Assembly: GCA_003499715.1 (NCBI GenBank)
Contig: DNSH01000146.1
Span: 1-10,088, forward strand
Origin: Candidatus Mesolinea sp.
GTDB taxonomy: Bacteria; Chloroflexota; Anaerolineae; Anaerolineales; Anaerolineaceae
Length of the DNA stretch: 10,088 nt
Reading direction: 5' to 3'
Translations under genes and position numbers: made by a program
The notes under the pieces: model-generated
Told to the model about the DNA's origin: nothing
What the model saw: the letters and a program-made list of their open reading frames with translations, nothing else
Databases searched by the model: none
Shown here: positions 1 through 6,977 of the stretch, piece by piece
Numbering within the stretch: the first letter of the stretch is position 1
How the letters are laid out: every line of letters begins with the position of its first letter

Positions 1-662
1 GCGAGGGGAACGCCTGCTTCCTGCGCATTGTGCGCATTCAGCTCGCTATTGAAGAAGGCATGGATTACGGGCCAATGCCGCTCTTCCTGCATTCGGCCGT
101 GAGAGAAAAAACCAACAGCGCGGGCGAAGCTGCGCTTGATCAGACGCTGGAAGAAGTTATGTTCTGGAAACTCCGCCAAAAATCGCCGCCAAAGCCCGCC
201 CCCGTGAAAGGCACAAGTCAGACTAGCACCGCCTTCATCGGCGATGATGGGGAGGTCTTGCCGTGCCAGGAAGGGTAACAACTCTTGGCAGAGCGGCATG
301 ATATGCCCCAAGTAAATCAGATCAGGCTTGAAAGCGTTAATTTCCCGCTCCACTTGCGCCAGATCGCGCATATTATTGTGGATTTCACGCAGGAAAACGA
401 GTCCAACCCCAATGCCGTGGGTGAGTCGGTATGTGGTCAGGCGGTCAAAAAAGCGCATCTTACGCGATGCCCCGTATAATACCCGCCGTACAGGGTAAGC
501 AAAATCCGTATGCGCAGTTTTCATTGTGGGGTCGGGCTTCGTCGTCAGCACACAGAGCGCGTGCCCGCGAGCCGCGAGCGCGTCCATAATATTGCTCACG
601 CGGATTTCGTAGCCTCCGTAGCTATAGGGTGGATAGTAGGCGGAAATTGTTAGAATGCGCAT
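1..662 (-). CDS. GT4-family glycosyltransferase, N-terminal half (cut by left edge)
   Basis: The frame is open from the ATG at 662 to the window edge, giving 220 residues without a stop. It starts MRILTISAYYPPYSYGGYEI. The YYPPxxxGG pattern at residues 9-17 followed by an amphipathic helix is the usual N-terminal Rossmann start of GT4 (GT-B fold) retaining glycosyltransferases. Residues 112-122 (FKPDLIYLGHI) and 142-150 (DEGGASLTC), then a probable FNSELNAH segment at 204-211, match the usual order in this family. The C-terminal nucleotide-sugar domain with the E-x7-E motif lies beyond the edge, so donor and acceptor cannot be judged. The gene follows the GT10 stop after a 9-base gap and is probably in the same transcript. 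No Shine-Dalgarno is seen before the ATG. This stretch is clearly GC-rich (line 541-600 is 39 of 60 G+C), unlike the AT-rich GT10 gene just upstream of it. A cytoplasmic enzyme of glycan assembly is the best reading. Confidence 0.88.
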   Translation of the reverse strand, partial: MRILTISAYYPPYSYGGYEIRVSNIMDALAARGHALCVLTTKPDPTMKTAHTDFAYPVRRVLYGASRKMRFFDRLTTYRLTHGIGVGLVFLREIHNNMRDLAQVEREINAFKPDLIYLGHIMPLCQELLPFLARQDLPIIADEGGASLTCAFHGGGLWRRFLAEFPEHNFFQRLIKRSFARAVGFFSHGRMQEERHWPVIHAFFNSELNAHNAQEAGVPL

Positions 663-671
663 AGGTGTTGG

Positions 672-1682
672 TCAGTTCTCACTCTGTTTATGAAACAATC
701 TTGCTTTGATTATAGAAAAAGCTTGCCCACCATAGGCTTTCACTTTCCTGAAGAGTTTTCCAACCGCTGTGTCCAGTTTGTACCATCCGTATAATGGTTT
801 TTGAAGGCGTTTGATGCTTGGCGTAATGTAATACTTCCTGCTAGAGAGAATCTCATCATAGCGGGCGACGATGTTTTCTTCTGTACAAAAATCGGTTTCG
901 ACATTGTTGGTCAGGTAAGGTTGGCTAAGATATCCTTTATAAAGCGCCTCATTCTGATCAATTTCTCGGACGAATTCCACGACGTCATCAAAAGAAGAAT
1001 AATCATGGCAGTTGATAAACGTCTTGGGGTTGAAATCGAGGGATGCTAGCGGGTTTCCCCAATAGATAGGGATTGTGTCTGCAAGTAAGGCATGCATTAG
1101 TTTTTCGGTGGTATACCCCGGATAACTGGAGTTTTCAAAGGTGATGGAAAACTTGTAATTGCGCATCCAGTCCAATTTGTTTTGTGAACCTCGTTCTATG
1201 CGATAGCCAATATTATTAAGGTATCCACCACCTGAATCGACCTTTTTATACTTAGAAAGGCGATTAAAGAAGTCTATTCTTTCTATTGCATGTGGGTTGG
1301 AGACCATAAAGGCGCAAAATTGGCGCTTTTGTGTTGCAATTTTGTCAGGATCCCTTGGGCGAAGGAGGTTTTTATATTCTGGCCACCGACGATAAATGGG
1401 CAGCCGATAATTGCGTTGCGTGATTGGTAAGTCGTAAGAAAAGGCGTAGTCGCAGCGATCAAAGCGGGGGCGGATATTCTCTGGCGTGTAAAAAATGCGG
1501 ATGCAGTTGTACTTCAGATGCTCTTGGCCGAAACAGGAATAGAATAAAAAATCTGGATCATCAGATAGCATAGGCTGCCAATGTTTGCTGATCATTCGCC
1601 ACTCGAAAATCTGCTCTGCCTCACGGAGGTCAAACGATCGATACATATCTGTGAACATAACTTTAACTGTATGGTTAGCCAT
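672..1682 (-). CDS. GT10 alpha-fucosyltransferase-like protein
   Basis: This 336-residue protein has the hallmark motifs of glycosyltransferase family 10 (alpha-1,3/1,4-fucosyltransferases, GT-B fold). Seen in the sequence are FYTPEN at residues 64-69, FCAFMVSNP at 122-130, the DSGGGYLNNIG stretch at 149-159, and the family signature: KFSITFENSSYPGY at 177-190, TTEKLMHALLADTIPIYWG at 191-209. Known members move fucose from GDP-fucose to GlcNAc or a similar acceptor, as in Helicobacter Lewis-antigen enzymes, so a fucosylated surface glycan is inferred; GDP-fucose genes are not in the window. The tail after residue 289 is rich in Lys/Arg and aromatics and could hold the enzyme at the inner membrane, as proposed for H. 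pylori FucT tails. The ATG at 1682 is preceded by an AGGA only two bases away, too close for a good ribosome site. The gene is AT-rich (line 1201-1260 is 22 of 60 G+C), which suggests it was acquired separately from its left and right neighbours. Exact sugar and linkage remain unknown. Confidence 0.9.
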   Translation of the reverse strand: MANHTVKVMFTDMYRSFDLREAEQIFEWRMISKHWQPMLSDDPDFLFYSCFGQEHLKYNCIRIFYTPENIRPRFDRCDYAFSYDLPITQRNYRLPIYRRWPEYKNLLRPRDPDKIATQKRQFCAFMVSNPHAIERIDFFNRLSKYKKVDSGGGYLNNIGYRIERGSQNKLDWMRNYKFSITFENSSYPGYTTEKLMHALLADTIPIYWGNPLASLDFNPKTFINCHDYSSFDDVVEFVREIDQNEALYKGYLSQPYLTNNVETDFCTEENIVARYDEILSSRKYYITPSIKRLQKPLYGWYKLDTAVGKLFRKVKAYGGQAFSIIKARLFHKQSEN

Positions 1683-1707
1683 TTCCTGAAACTATAAATA
1701 AATCAAA

Positions 1708-1758
1708 TCTAAACGAGATAAACCCGGGGAAATCAAGAAGGGATTTTTATCGTTTAGA
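1708..1758 (-). terminator. Inverted repeat with T-rich tail, candidate terminator or attenuator
   Basis: The arms TCTAAACGA (1708-1716) and TCGTTTAGA (1750-1758) are perfect 9-base inverted repeats. A further TAAA (1719-1722) pairs with TTTA (1746-1749) after a two-base bulge (1717-1718). The inner loop holds CCCGGGG. Read on the minus strand, the hairpin starts 19 bases after the stop of the gene ending at 1778 and is followed by the T-rich run TTTGATTTATTTATAG. This placement and tail fit an intrinsic terminator or attenuator between that gene and the GT10 gene, but the stem is not GC-rich and the T run is interrupted. It may instead be a processing hairpin or an operator-like palindrome. 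Confidence 0.4.
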
Positions 1759-1777
1759 GAATCAGCGGCTGGGAGTA

Positions 1778-2614
1778 TTAAAGCTGGTCCCAATTTTTAT
1801 CCAGTTTTCCTCTTTTATAGCGTATGACTTTGCGGCGCAAATCATCGGGTAGAAAGCCCCAATGCAGGAAGCGCAGCCGGCGAATTTCTCTTTTGACCTG
1901 CTTAGCATTCATACCTTCATAGGTGCGGAGCACTTCGCCCATGCGTGGGTTGGTATAGTCTTGGTCCTCGCGGTTGAAAGTGCCAGCATATACCAGCTCG
2001 GCACCCAGCACTGCAAAGCCGAGACGCACATCTTGCGTCTTTAGAAAATGGCGCCAAACTTTTTGCATATTTGCCCAGTGGGTAGTGCTGTGTTTTTTTT
2101 GTATCGATTTGAGACCACGGTGGACGCCATAATGGAACGCTTGCGGAATGGAAGGGTTGGGGCTGTGCCAGGCTGCTGGAGCAAGCTCTGTCGTATCATA
2201 ACGGTAACGCTCGTGATCCATGATAGGGATATCAGGAAAGACGGTGTCATTTTCGAAGTTCCAATGAGCCGTATTCCGATAAATTTGGATGCCCGCAGGG
2301 ATCATACAATCAGTAAAAAAATCCAGCACGCCTATGTTTAAGACTTCAAGGAATGGATCCTGAGCGAAGGTTTCCACTAAACGGCTGAAAAGCTCATCAG
2401 AGCATAGCACAGTATCTGCGTCGACTTTAACGAGCAGTTCGTATTCTTGTGCATGATCCAGAAAGGTTTTATAGAGCTGATAGTGCGCTTCAAGCTCTGG
2501 CAAATTCTCGATCAGGATGTGGTCGTAATTAGTGTAGCGTTGAGCACGAATGCTTTTTAGGCATTCTTCGTATTCATTTTCACCGCTATAGAGCGTGCCG
2601 ACCAGGAGTTTCAT
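1778..2614 (-). CDS. GT2-like (GT-A fold) glycosyltransferase with DxD motif
   Basis: The chosen start is the ATG at 2614, which overlaps the TGA of the upstream gene as ATGA and gives 278 residues starting MKLLVGTLYSGENEYEECLK. A longer frame to 2719 would run 35 residues back into the upstream gene and lacks any family-like sequence. Residues 1-35 look like the first beta-strand and helix of a GT-A enzyme (GTLYSGENEYEECLKSIRAQ), and KVDADTVL at 63-70 carries the metal/nucleotide-binding DxD. The middle part (HWNFENDTVFPDIP, 117-130) and an HYGVHRGLKS stretch at 161-170 do not remind me of a named subfamily. The C-terminus (residues 240-273) is strongly basic and may contact the membrane. 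It is the last gene of the overlapping block that begins at 6843 and is probably translated by coupling. Role: transfer of one sugar in the cytoplasm; donor unknown. Confidence 0.75.
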   Translation of the reverse strand: MKLLVGTLYSGENEYEECLKSIRAQRYTNYDHILIENLPELEAHYQLYKTFLDHAQEYELLVKVDADTVLCSDELFSRLVETFAQDPFLEVLNIGVLDFFTDCMIPAGIQIYRNTAHWNFENDTVFPDIPIMDHERYRYDTTELAPAAWHSPNPSIPQAFHYGVHRGLKSIQKKHSTTHWANMQKVWRHFLKTQDVRLGFAVLGAELVYAGTFNREDQDYTNPRMGEVLRTYEGMNAKQVKREIRRLRFLHWGFLPDDLRRKVIRYKRGKLDKNWDQL

Positions 2615-3633
2615 CGCTGGTCCAATTCTTCCTTGTGCTTCGGCTGAGTGCTGGTAAACTCTCTCAAGGCTTGCCAGAAATAGCGATCTAGAGCATAGCG
2701 CGGATGGGCTAGCAGCCATGAAGCAATATGAGACACACGCAACAGGCGCCGCATAGCGTTTCCGTGATCCTTACCCTCGAAACGTTGCTTGCTCGCAGCA
2801 TTTTCAATCATCCGAAGCATAATCATGGGACGGTACTGCTCAAAGCCTGCCTTCCGGCACCAATCGTAGAGGGCTTCCCACATACGTAGACGATCATCCA
2901 GCTTTTGTACTGCACTGCGCGGAGATGAGATACGATTTTGTGCATGCACTCTCCATGTGGCCACAGGCTTATTCAAACTTCCTGGGTAAAGCCGTGAAGT
3001 CATTGCAACGCGCTCGATCCATTCTGTATCTTGGTGCAGGCGCAGATCTTCACGCATGAAACCGGATTTCTCCAGGACAGACTCTTTGATGCTCAACGCA
3101 TCCAGGATAAAATATCCGCTCGTCCCCTCAAGCAGAGCTTCAGCCAAACTTTCTGGTTGAATTTCCTCTGTAAGGGTCTGAATCTTATCCGGTGCTTTGC
3201 CGGCGTTGTTCCAACGTTCGAGACCTTCAGGATTTTCAACTTGCATGCTCACCGCGTGGTAGACCCCGTCGCAACCAGGATTTTCTGTATAAATCTTTGC
3301 ATCCAGCTTAAACCGCCCAGGTAAGTAATAATCGTCTGCGTCTAGAAAAGCCAATATGGGCGAGCGGGCGTTGCGCATGCCTAAGTTGCGGCTGGCGCCG
3401 GGACCGCGGTTCTCGCCATTGGGATGGCGCAAAAGAATGACCCGTTGATCTTCCGCAGCCAACTGTTGACAAATTTCCAACGCATTATCCGGCGAGCCAT
3501 CTTCCACGAGTAGGACTTCGCGTACTTCAGGCTGCTCCAGCGCAGATTCGACTGCCTGACGCACATATTCGGCGGCATTATAGACAGGGATGATCACCGA
3601 AATTTCGAGAGTGTAATCTTCAGTCTCTAGCAC
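2611..3633 (-). CDS. GT2 glycosyltransferase, paralogue of the gene before it
   Basis: A 340-residue inverting GT2 (GT-A fold) enzyme. It shows the SVIIPVYNAA start at residues 12-21, LLVEDGSPDN with the nucleotide-binding acidic pair at 44-45, the RHPNGENRG block at 69-77, FLDADD at 96-101 with the DxD-type metal site, and HQDTEW at 200-205, which sits where GT2 enzymes carry the catalytic ED base. The start is a GTG directly after the TAA of the upstream gene; a GAGGT Shine-Dalgarno (3640-3644) lies six bases before it, which supports GTG over any later codon. The end overlaps the next ATG by four bases (ATGA). It shares most motifs, including VHAQNRxSxPRS (229-240), with the protein encoded at 3634-4602, so the pair arose by duplication. 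The parts after about residue 105 differ much more, which suggests different acceptors. Likely cytoplasmic addition of a sugar to the growing chain; sugar unknown. Confidence 0.88.
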   Translation of the reverse strand: MLETEDYTLEISVIIPVYNAAEYVRQAVESALEQPEVREVLLVEDGSPDNALEICQQLAAEDQRVILLRHPNGENRGPGASRNLGMRNARSPILAFLDADDYYLPGRFKLDAKIYTENPGCDGVYHAVSMQVENPEGLERWNNAGKAPDKIQTLTEEIQPESLAEALLEGTSGYFILDALSIKESVLEKSGFMREDLRLHQDTEWIERVAMTSRLYPGSLNKPVATWRVHAQNRISSPRSAVQKLDDRLRMWEALYDWCRKAGFEQYRPMIMLRMIENAASKQRFEGKDHGNAMRRLLRVSHIASWLLAHPRYALDRYFWQALREFTSTQPKHKEELDQR

Positions 3634-4602
3634 TTATTTACCTCGAATTAACGCTTTTAGGGTATCTAAGCATTCTTGCCAATAGTCTTTCTCCACGAGT
3701 GCCATTGGAAAGCTAAATGGCAGCCTGATCAGACGCGCAAGCGCAGCGCCGCTGCTCGGTTTGGAAGGGTAACTCAGCCACTGGCGCATCAAGCGGCGGA
3801 AAGCCAATTCGCGCTGCTCTGGGGTGCCATGCTCGCGAACCCAACCATAAGTCGCAGCACGCAAGCGCATCCTGTCGCGCTGAATGCTCTCCGGGCTACG
3901 TGGGGCGGAAACGCGGTTTTGGGCGTGCACCCGGCGCATCGATGTGGGCTCGTGGATGTTCCCGGGCAGCAGCTTGCCAACCGCAGCAAGACGCAGGACA
4001 AAATCTGTATCTTCGTGCAAGGTGTCTGCAATGCTTTCGTTCATATATCCGCTGCGGTTGAGCACCTCCCGCCGGATGACTAATCCATTGAGGTGGATAT
4101 GCCCATGCCCGCCCTTGGTCAGCGTTCGGTACAAATCTTCTGGGGCGATCACCTCGTCTATAGTGGTCTCTTGGATCCCCGCCATATCAGATTCGAGCCA
4201 ACGAGCCTTGCCGGCTTCATCTTCGAAGTACTGCCCGACTGCCTCATAGACTCCGTCACAATCTGGATTGCTCGCGAAAACTTCCTTGACGTGGTCAAAA
4301 CGACCGGGCAAGTAAAAATCATCCGCGTCTAGAAAGGCGATAAATGGCTGCGTGCTCTTTTCGATGCCCAGATTGCGGCTTGGCCCTGCGCCGCGATTCT
4401 CACCGTTGGGGTGGCGGAAGAGGCGAACCCGCGGGTACTCCTGCACCAGCTGTTGGCAAACCTCTAAGCTGTTATCCGGAGAGTTATCCTCGACTAGAAT
4501 CACTTCTGCGGTCTCGGACTGAGCCAGCGCGGATTCAACCGCTTGGCGCACAAATGCGGCGGCGTTATAAACCGGGATAATTACACTGACCTTAAATTCC
4601 AA
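3634..4602 (-). CDS. GT2 glycosyltransferase (first of a tandem pair)
   Basis: A 322-residue GT2 enzyme with SVIIPVYNAA at residues 6-15, LVEDNSPDN with the acidic pair E38-D39, RHPNGENRGAG at 63-73, FLDADD at 90-95 and HEDTDF at 196-201 in the place of the GT2 catalytic base. The start appears to be TTG at 4602, inside the last codons of the WbsX-like gene (11-base overlap). In that frame a TAA lies 12 codons upstream and no ATG or GTG falls between it and the SVIIP strand, so TTG is the only standard start; no clear Shine-Dalgarno is present and translation is probably coupled. It ends with TAA immediately before the GTG of its paralogue at 3633. The duplicated pair, with near-identical nucleotide-binding halves and differing C-terminal halves, fits two successive additions using the same or similar donor sugars onto different acceptors; this last point is inference. 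Confidence 0.88.
   Translation of the reverse strand: MEFKVSVIIPVYNAAAFVRQAVESALAQSETAEVILVEDNSPDNSLEVCQQLVQEYPRVRLFRHPNGENRGAGPSRNLGIEKSTQPFIAFLDADDFYLPGRFDHVKEVFASNPDCDGVYEAVGQYFEDEAGKARWLESDMAGIQETTIDEVIAPEDLYRTLTKGGHGHIHLNGLVIRREVLNRSGYMNESIADTLHEDTDFVLRLAAVGKLLPGNIHEPTSMRRVHAQNRVSAPRSPESIQRDRMRLRAATYGWVREHGTPEQRELAFRRLMRQWLSYPSKPSSGAALARLIRLPFSFPMALVEKDYWQECLDTLKALIRGK
3640..3644 (-). promoter_or_regulatory. Shine-Dalgarno GAGGT deciding the GTG start at 3633
   Basis: GAGGT on the minus strand lies six bases before the GTG at 3633, within the last codons of the upstream GT2 gene. It is one of only two convincing ribosome binding sites in the window and supports the GTG codon abutting the upstream TAA as the real start. 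Confidence 0.6.
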
Positions 4603-5707
4603 AGCGATCTTTATTTTCTGTCTGGGTAAACTCTTTTAAAGCATCCAAGAATGCAGTTCCAAAGCGCTGGTCCGGTTCCAGATAGTTCCCTTCTGCCCAT
4701 TCATTCCAGGATTTGAGGATGATAATCTGATGCTCGGGGGGGTAATCAGCCACACGTGCCCAGGCTTCCTCCAGATGCTCCCGGAAGATTTCAGGTGAGG
4801 AATTCAGGAATACTTGTCCATTCAGCCCAGCCCGAGGGGTGTTATCCCATCCTGGCAGCACGCAGGGGTAAAAATCCATCCCTTCAGGCGGCTGGATATT
4901 TATATAAGGAAGAGCCTTTCGGCTGTCATACACGTGAAAGGGTTTGTGGAAGAGTTTCTGGTATGCCTCTAGGGCGCGTTTATTCCCCAGTAAGTGGCGC
5001 ACCAGCTCGCGATCCCAGGAGAGGCGAGTACCGCGCCCAGAGGTACGAGAAATCGTGCAAGCCTTAAATCCATTCTGTCGGGCTGTTTGGGCTTCCTTAA
5101 TATTATTGACAATGCCGGTGAAGTGGATGCCAGGCAGCCCTGCGGAAAGCGCAAGGCGCTGCCAGAAGGCAATTACATCTGCAGAAAGATCCATTGGCTG
5201 AAAGATCAAAAACAGCGGCTTCCCATCCACGCGGATATAGCGTGGGTCCTGGAAAGCTGGCAGAAGCGCTTCGAAGTGTGCGCGGTGATCCTCCATTCCT
5301 GGGTAGGTTTGCTCCTGCAAGATACGCTCCCCCGCACCGTACCAAATCCCAGTCCAGCTGGCGTTAGCCCATGCCAGGCAGAAGGGAAAATCAGGCTTGC
5401 CGCTTGCCAAAACTTCATCAAATGGGCGTTCAAGCAGGCGTTTGCCCCCAAACCAATAGTGCCAATAACAAAAGCCCTCAATCCCAGCCTCGCGTGCTAA
5501 AGTGGCTTGAGCCTCGCGCACTTCTGGAACACGCAGGTCATAGAACCCCAGATCCGCAGGAATATGCGGCTGATAATGGCCGCGAAACAGAGGCTTTGCC
5601 TTGGCAACGTTGGTCCATTCGGTAAAACCATTCCCCCACCAGGCGTCGTTTTCCGGGATGGGGTGATATTGCGGAAGGTAGTAGGCAATCAGGCGGGGAG
5701 AGTTCAT
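4592..5707 (-). CDS. WbsX-like protein, GH99-related glycan-processing enzyme
   Basis: A 371-residue single-domain protein of the WbsX family (Pfam Glyco_tran_WbsX, related to glycoside hydrolase family 99). Diagnostic stretches are AYYLPQYHPIPEND at residues 8-21, WWGNGFTEWTNV at 23-34, YWHYWF at 81-86, LPGWDNTPR at 284-292 and KSWNEWAEGNYLEPD at 332-346. Length is normal for the family. GH99 endo-alpha-mannosidases use two glutamates spaced as E-W-x-E; here E336-W-A-E339 has that spacing, so hydrolytic or transglycosylating activity is plausible, although the biochemical role of WbsX proteins in O-antigen clusters is not well settled. No signal peptide or membrane helix is visible, so it should be cytoplasmic. 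The ATG at 5707 overlaps the TGA of the upstream GT4 (ATGA) and the 3' end overlaps the TTG start of the next gene by 11 bases, placing it firmly within the operon. A role in trimming or remodelling the chain is inferred from context. Confidence 0.9.
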   Translation of the reverse strand: MNSPRLIAYYLPQYHPIPENDAWWGNGFTEWTNVAKAKPLFRGHYQPHIPADLGFYDLRVPEVREAQATLAREAGIEGFCYWHYWFGGKRLLERPFDEVLASGKPDFPFCLAWANASWTGIWYGAGERILQEQTYPGMEDHRAHFEALLPAFQDPRYIRVDGKPLFLIFQPMDLSADVIAFWQRLALSAGLPGIHFTGIVNNIKEAQTARQNGFKACTISRTSGRGTRLSWDRELVRHLLGNKRALEAYQKLFHKPFHVYDSRKALPYINIQPPEGMDFYPCVLPGWDNTPRAGLNGQVFLNSSPEIFREHLEEAWARVADYPPEHQIIILKSWNEWAEGNYLEPDQRFGTAFLDALKEFTQTENKDRFGI

Positions 5708-6843
5708 GCTTTATTGGTTACAGACTGAATGATTTCGAAAACTTTGGCGGCGCAATCCTCGGTGTTGAAGAGCTCCCGGGCACGCACCCAACCCGCTAAA
5801 CCCATCTGCTGGCTAAGCGCGGGGTTTTGGGCAAGAGCCGCCATACTCTCCACCAACGCGTCGAAGTTATCATAAAGGTAACCGGTCTGCCCATTCAGGA
5901 TGATTTCCGGCGTGCCGCCAGTGTTTCGTCCGATGACAGGCAATCCGCAGGACATGGCTTCCAACGCCACGCGGCTGAGGGCTTCGTAATTCGAGCATAC
6001 CAGCGCGCAGCTGGAAGAGTAGTAAAGCCCCAGCGCATCGTCACTATATGGTAAGAATGTTATGCTCTTATCTATATTAAGCTCTTTTGAGAGCGCCTGA
6101 AGCTGGGTTAAGAAAGATTGTTTACCGTTGCCGGCAAGCACTAGCTGTGACTGGATGCCACGTGCCTGTACAGCAGCAAGCGCGCGGATAGCTTCTTCCT
6201 GTCCTTTTTGCGGTTGATAATTGCTCGGCATCACGAAGGTGAAAATATCAGGCTTGGGGCTCTTGTGCCTCATAAGCAACCGTTCCTCGAATTGCGCCTG
6301 TGTTGCGACGCCATTATATACGATCCGAATGCCGTGTAAGTTGCTTCCGAAATGACTGCATGCTACAGCGTTGGAATTGCAGATGATCGTCCCCGAATTG
6401 CGCAATAGCCTTGCTATCCAACTGGCAGGTACGATCGGCCTTAGTTGAAAATCGGGATAGGCGCCTTCCCGCAGATGCCAAATATGAGGCAGAGAAGCTT
6501 TCCGGGCAGCTAATGCGCCTATGGGCGAGGCAGAGGTGTTCGTATAGATAAGATCGATGTGTTGGGTAGGAATTATTTGACTTACACCCTGAGCAGCTTG
6601 CCGAATTTCTTTAAGCCGTTGCGCTTTTTTGCGCCAGCTAAGCGGTTTTTGGCTAAGCCAGTAAGGTACTGGCACAATGGCATAGGGTAGCTGCTTTTCC
6701 TGCAAGGTTGCTGAGAAGCTTCCTTCTGCTGGGACAACAAAAAATGGATGAATTCCATAAGCATGCAAGCCTTCGGTCAAATCCAACAACGAGCGGATGG
6801 AGCCATGGAGCTCGGGATAATGCGTGATGAACAAGATGTTCAT
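5704..6843 (-). CDS. GT4-family glycosyltransferase
   Basis: A 379-residue GT-B fold enzyme starting MNILFITHYPELHGSIRSLL, the usual first strand and glycine loop of GT4 proteins. The linker VYNGV at 175-179 and the start of the C-terminal domain (FVMPSNYQPQKGQEEAI, 203-219) are typical; the KG pair of the donor-phosphate site is present, while the usual preceding Arg is replaced. The E-x7-E motif is seen as E287 and E295 in SNYEALSRVALEAMSCGLPV, followed by GGTPEII. The ATG at 6843 is preferred over a TTG nine codons upstream because the protein then begins at the expected beta-strand. No Shine-Dalgarno precedes it. The stop overlaps the WbsX-like start (ATGA), and this is the first large gene of the tightly coupled block. 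It probably retains anomeric configuration and works in the cytoplasm; donor and acceptor unknown. Confidence 0.92.
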   Translation of the reverse strand: MNILFITHYPELHGSIRSLLDLTEGLHAYGIHPFFVVPAEGSFSATLQEKQLPYAIVPVPYWLSQKPLSWRKKAQRLKEIRQAAQGVSQIIPTQHIDLIYTNTSASPIGALAARKASLPHIWHLREGAYPDFQLRPIVPASWIARLLRNSGTIICNSNAVACSHFGSNLHGIRIVYNGVATQAQFEERLLMRHKSPKPDIFTFVMPSNYQPQKGQEEAIRALAAVQARGIQSQLVLAGNGKQSFLTQLQALSKELNIDKSITFLPYSDDALGLYYSSSCALVCSNYEALSRVALEAMSCGLPVIGRNTGGTPEIILNGQTGYLYDNFDALVESMAALAQNPALSQQMGLAGWVRARELFNTEDCAAKVFEIIQSVTNKA

Positions 6844-6854
6844 GTTTATTTTCG

Positions 6855-6977
6855 TTATGGCTTTGGGCAAAAGTCTAATGGCAATGTGCTAGGATTTGCC
6901 TCCGCGCAGATGGCTTTAATCTGCTGGCGGGAGTAGGGGCTGAACTTAACCAGCACTACATCGCCCACAATTATCAC
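6855..6977 (-). CDS. Small hypothetical reading frame (40 residues, or 50 from an ATG at 7007)
   Basis: This short frame fills most of the gap before the GT4 gene. From a GTG at 6977, which overlaps the stop of the preceding 30-residue frame as GTGA, it gives 40 residues beginning VIIVGDVVLVKFSPYSRQQI and ends 11 bases before the ATG at 6843. The same frame also has an ATG at 7007 (50 residues). GDVVLVKF resembles the first beta-strand of MazF/PemK-type toxins, but nothing after it matches that family and the length is well under half of a normal toxin. It could be a remnant of a deleted gene, a true small protein, or chance. I do not recognise it. Confidence 0.22.
   Translation of the reverse strand: MIIVGDVVLVKFSPYSRQQIKAICAEANPSTLPLDFCPKP

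Noticed and set aside
2615..2719. Longer start (2719) for the DxD transferase
   Set aside because: The extra 35 residues have no family-like content and overlap the upstream GT2 coding end; ATG at 2614 forms an ATGA junction and begins at the expected strand.
3676..4083. Plus-strand frame of 135 residues and other plus-strand frames across 3031-4580
   Set aside because: They are shadows of the two GT2 genes; their sequences have no conserved motifs and overlap each other.
4994..5500. A 168-residue plus-strand reading frame opposite the WbsX-like gene
   Set aside because: It lies wholly antisense to a gene with unmistakable family motifs, shows no domain-like sequence and has no plausible neighbours on that strand.
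6844..6870. Longer start (TTG at 6870) for the GT4 gene
   Set aside because: ATG at 6843 begins exactly at the usual MNILFITHYP strand; the upstream nine codons add nothing typical.
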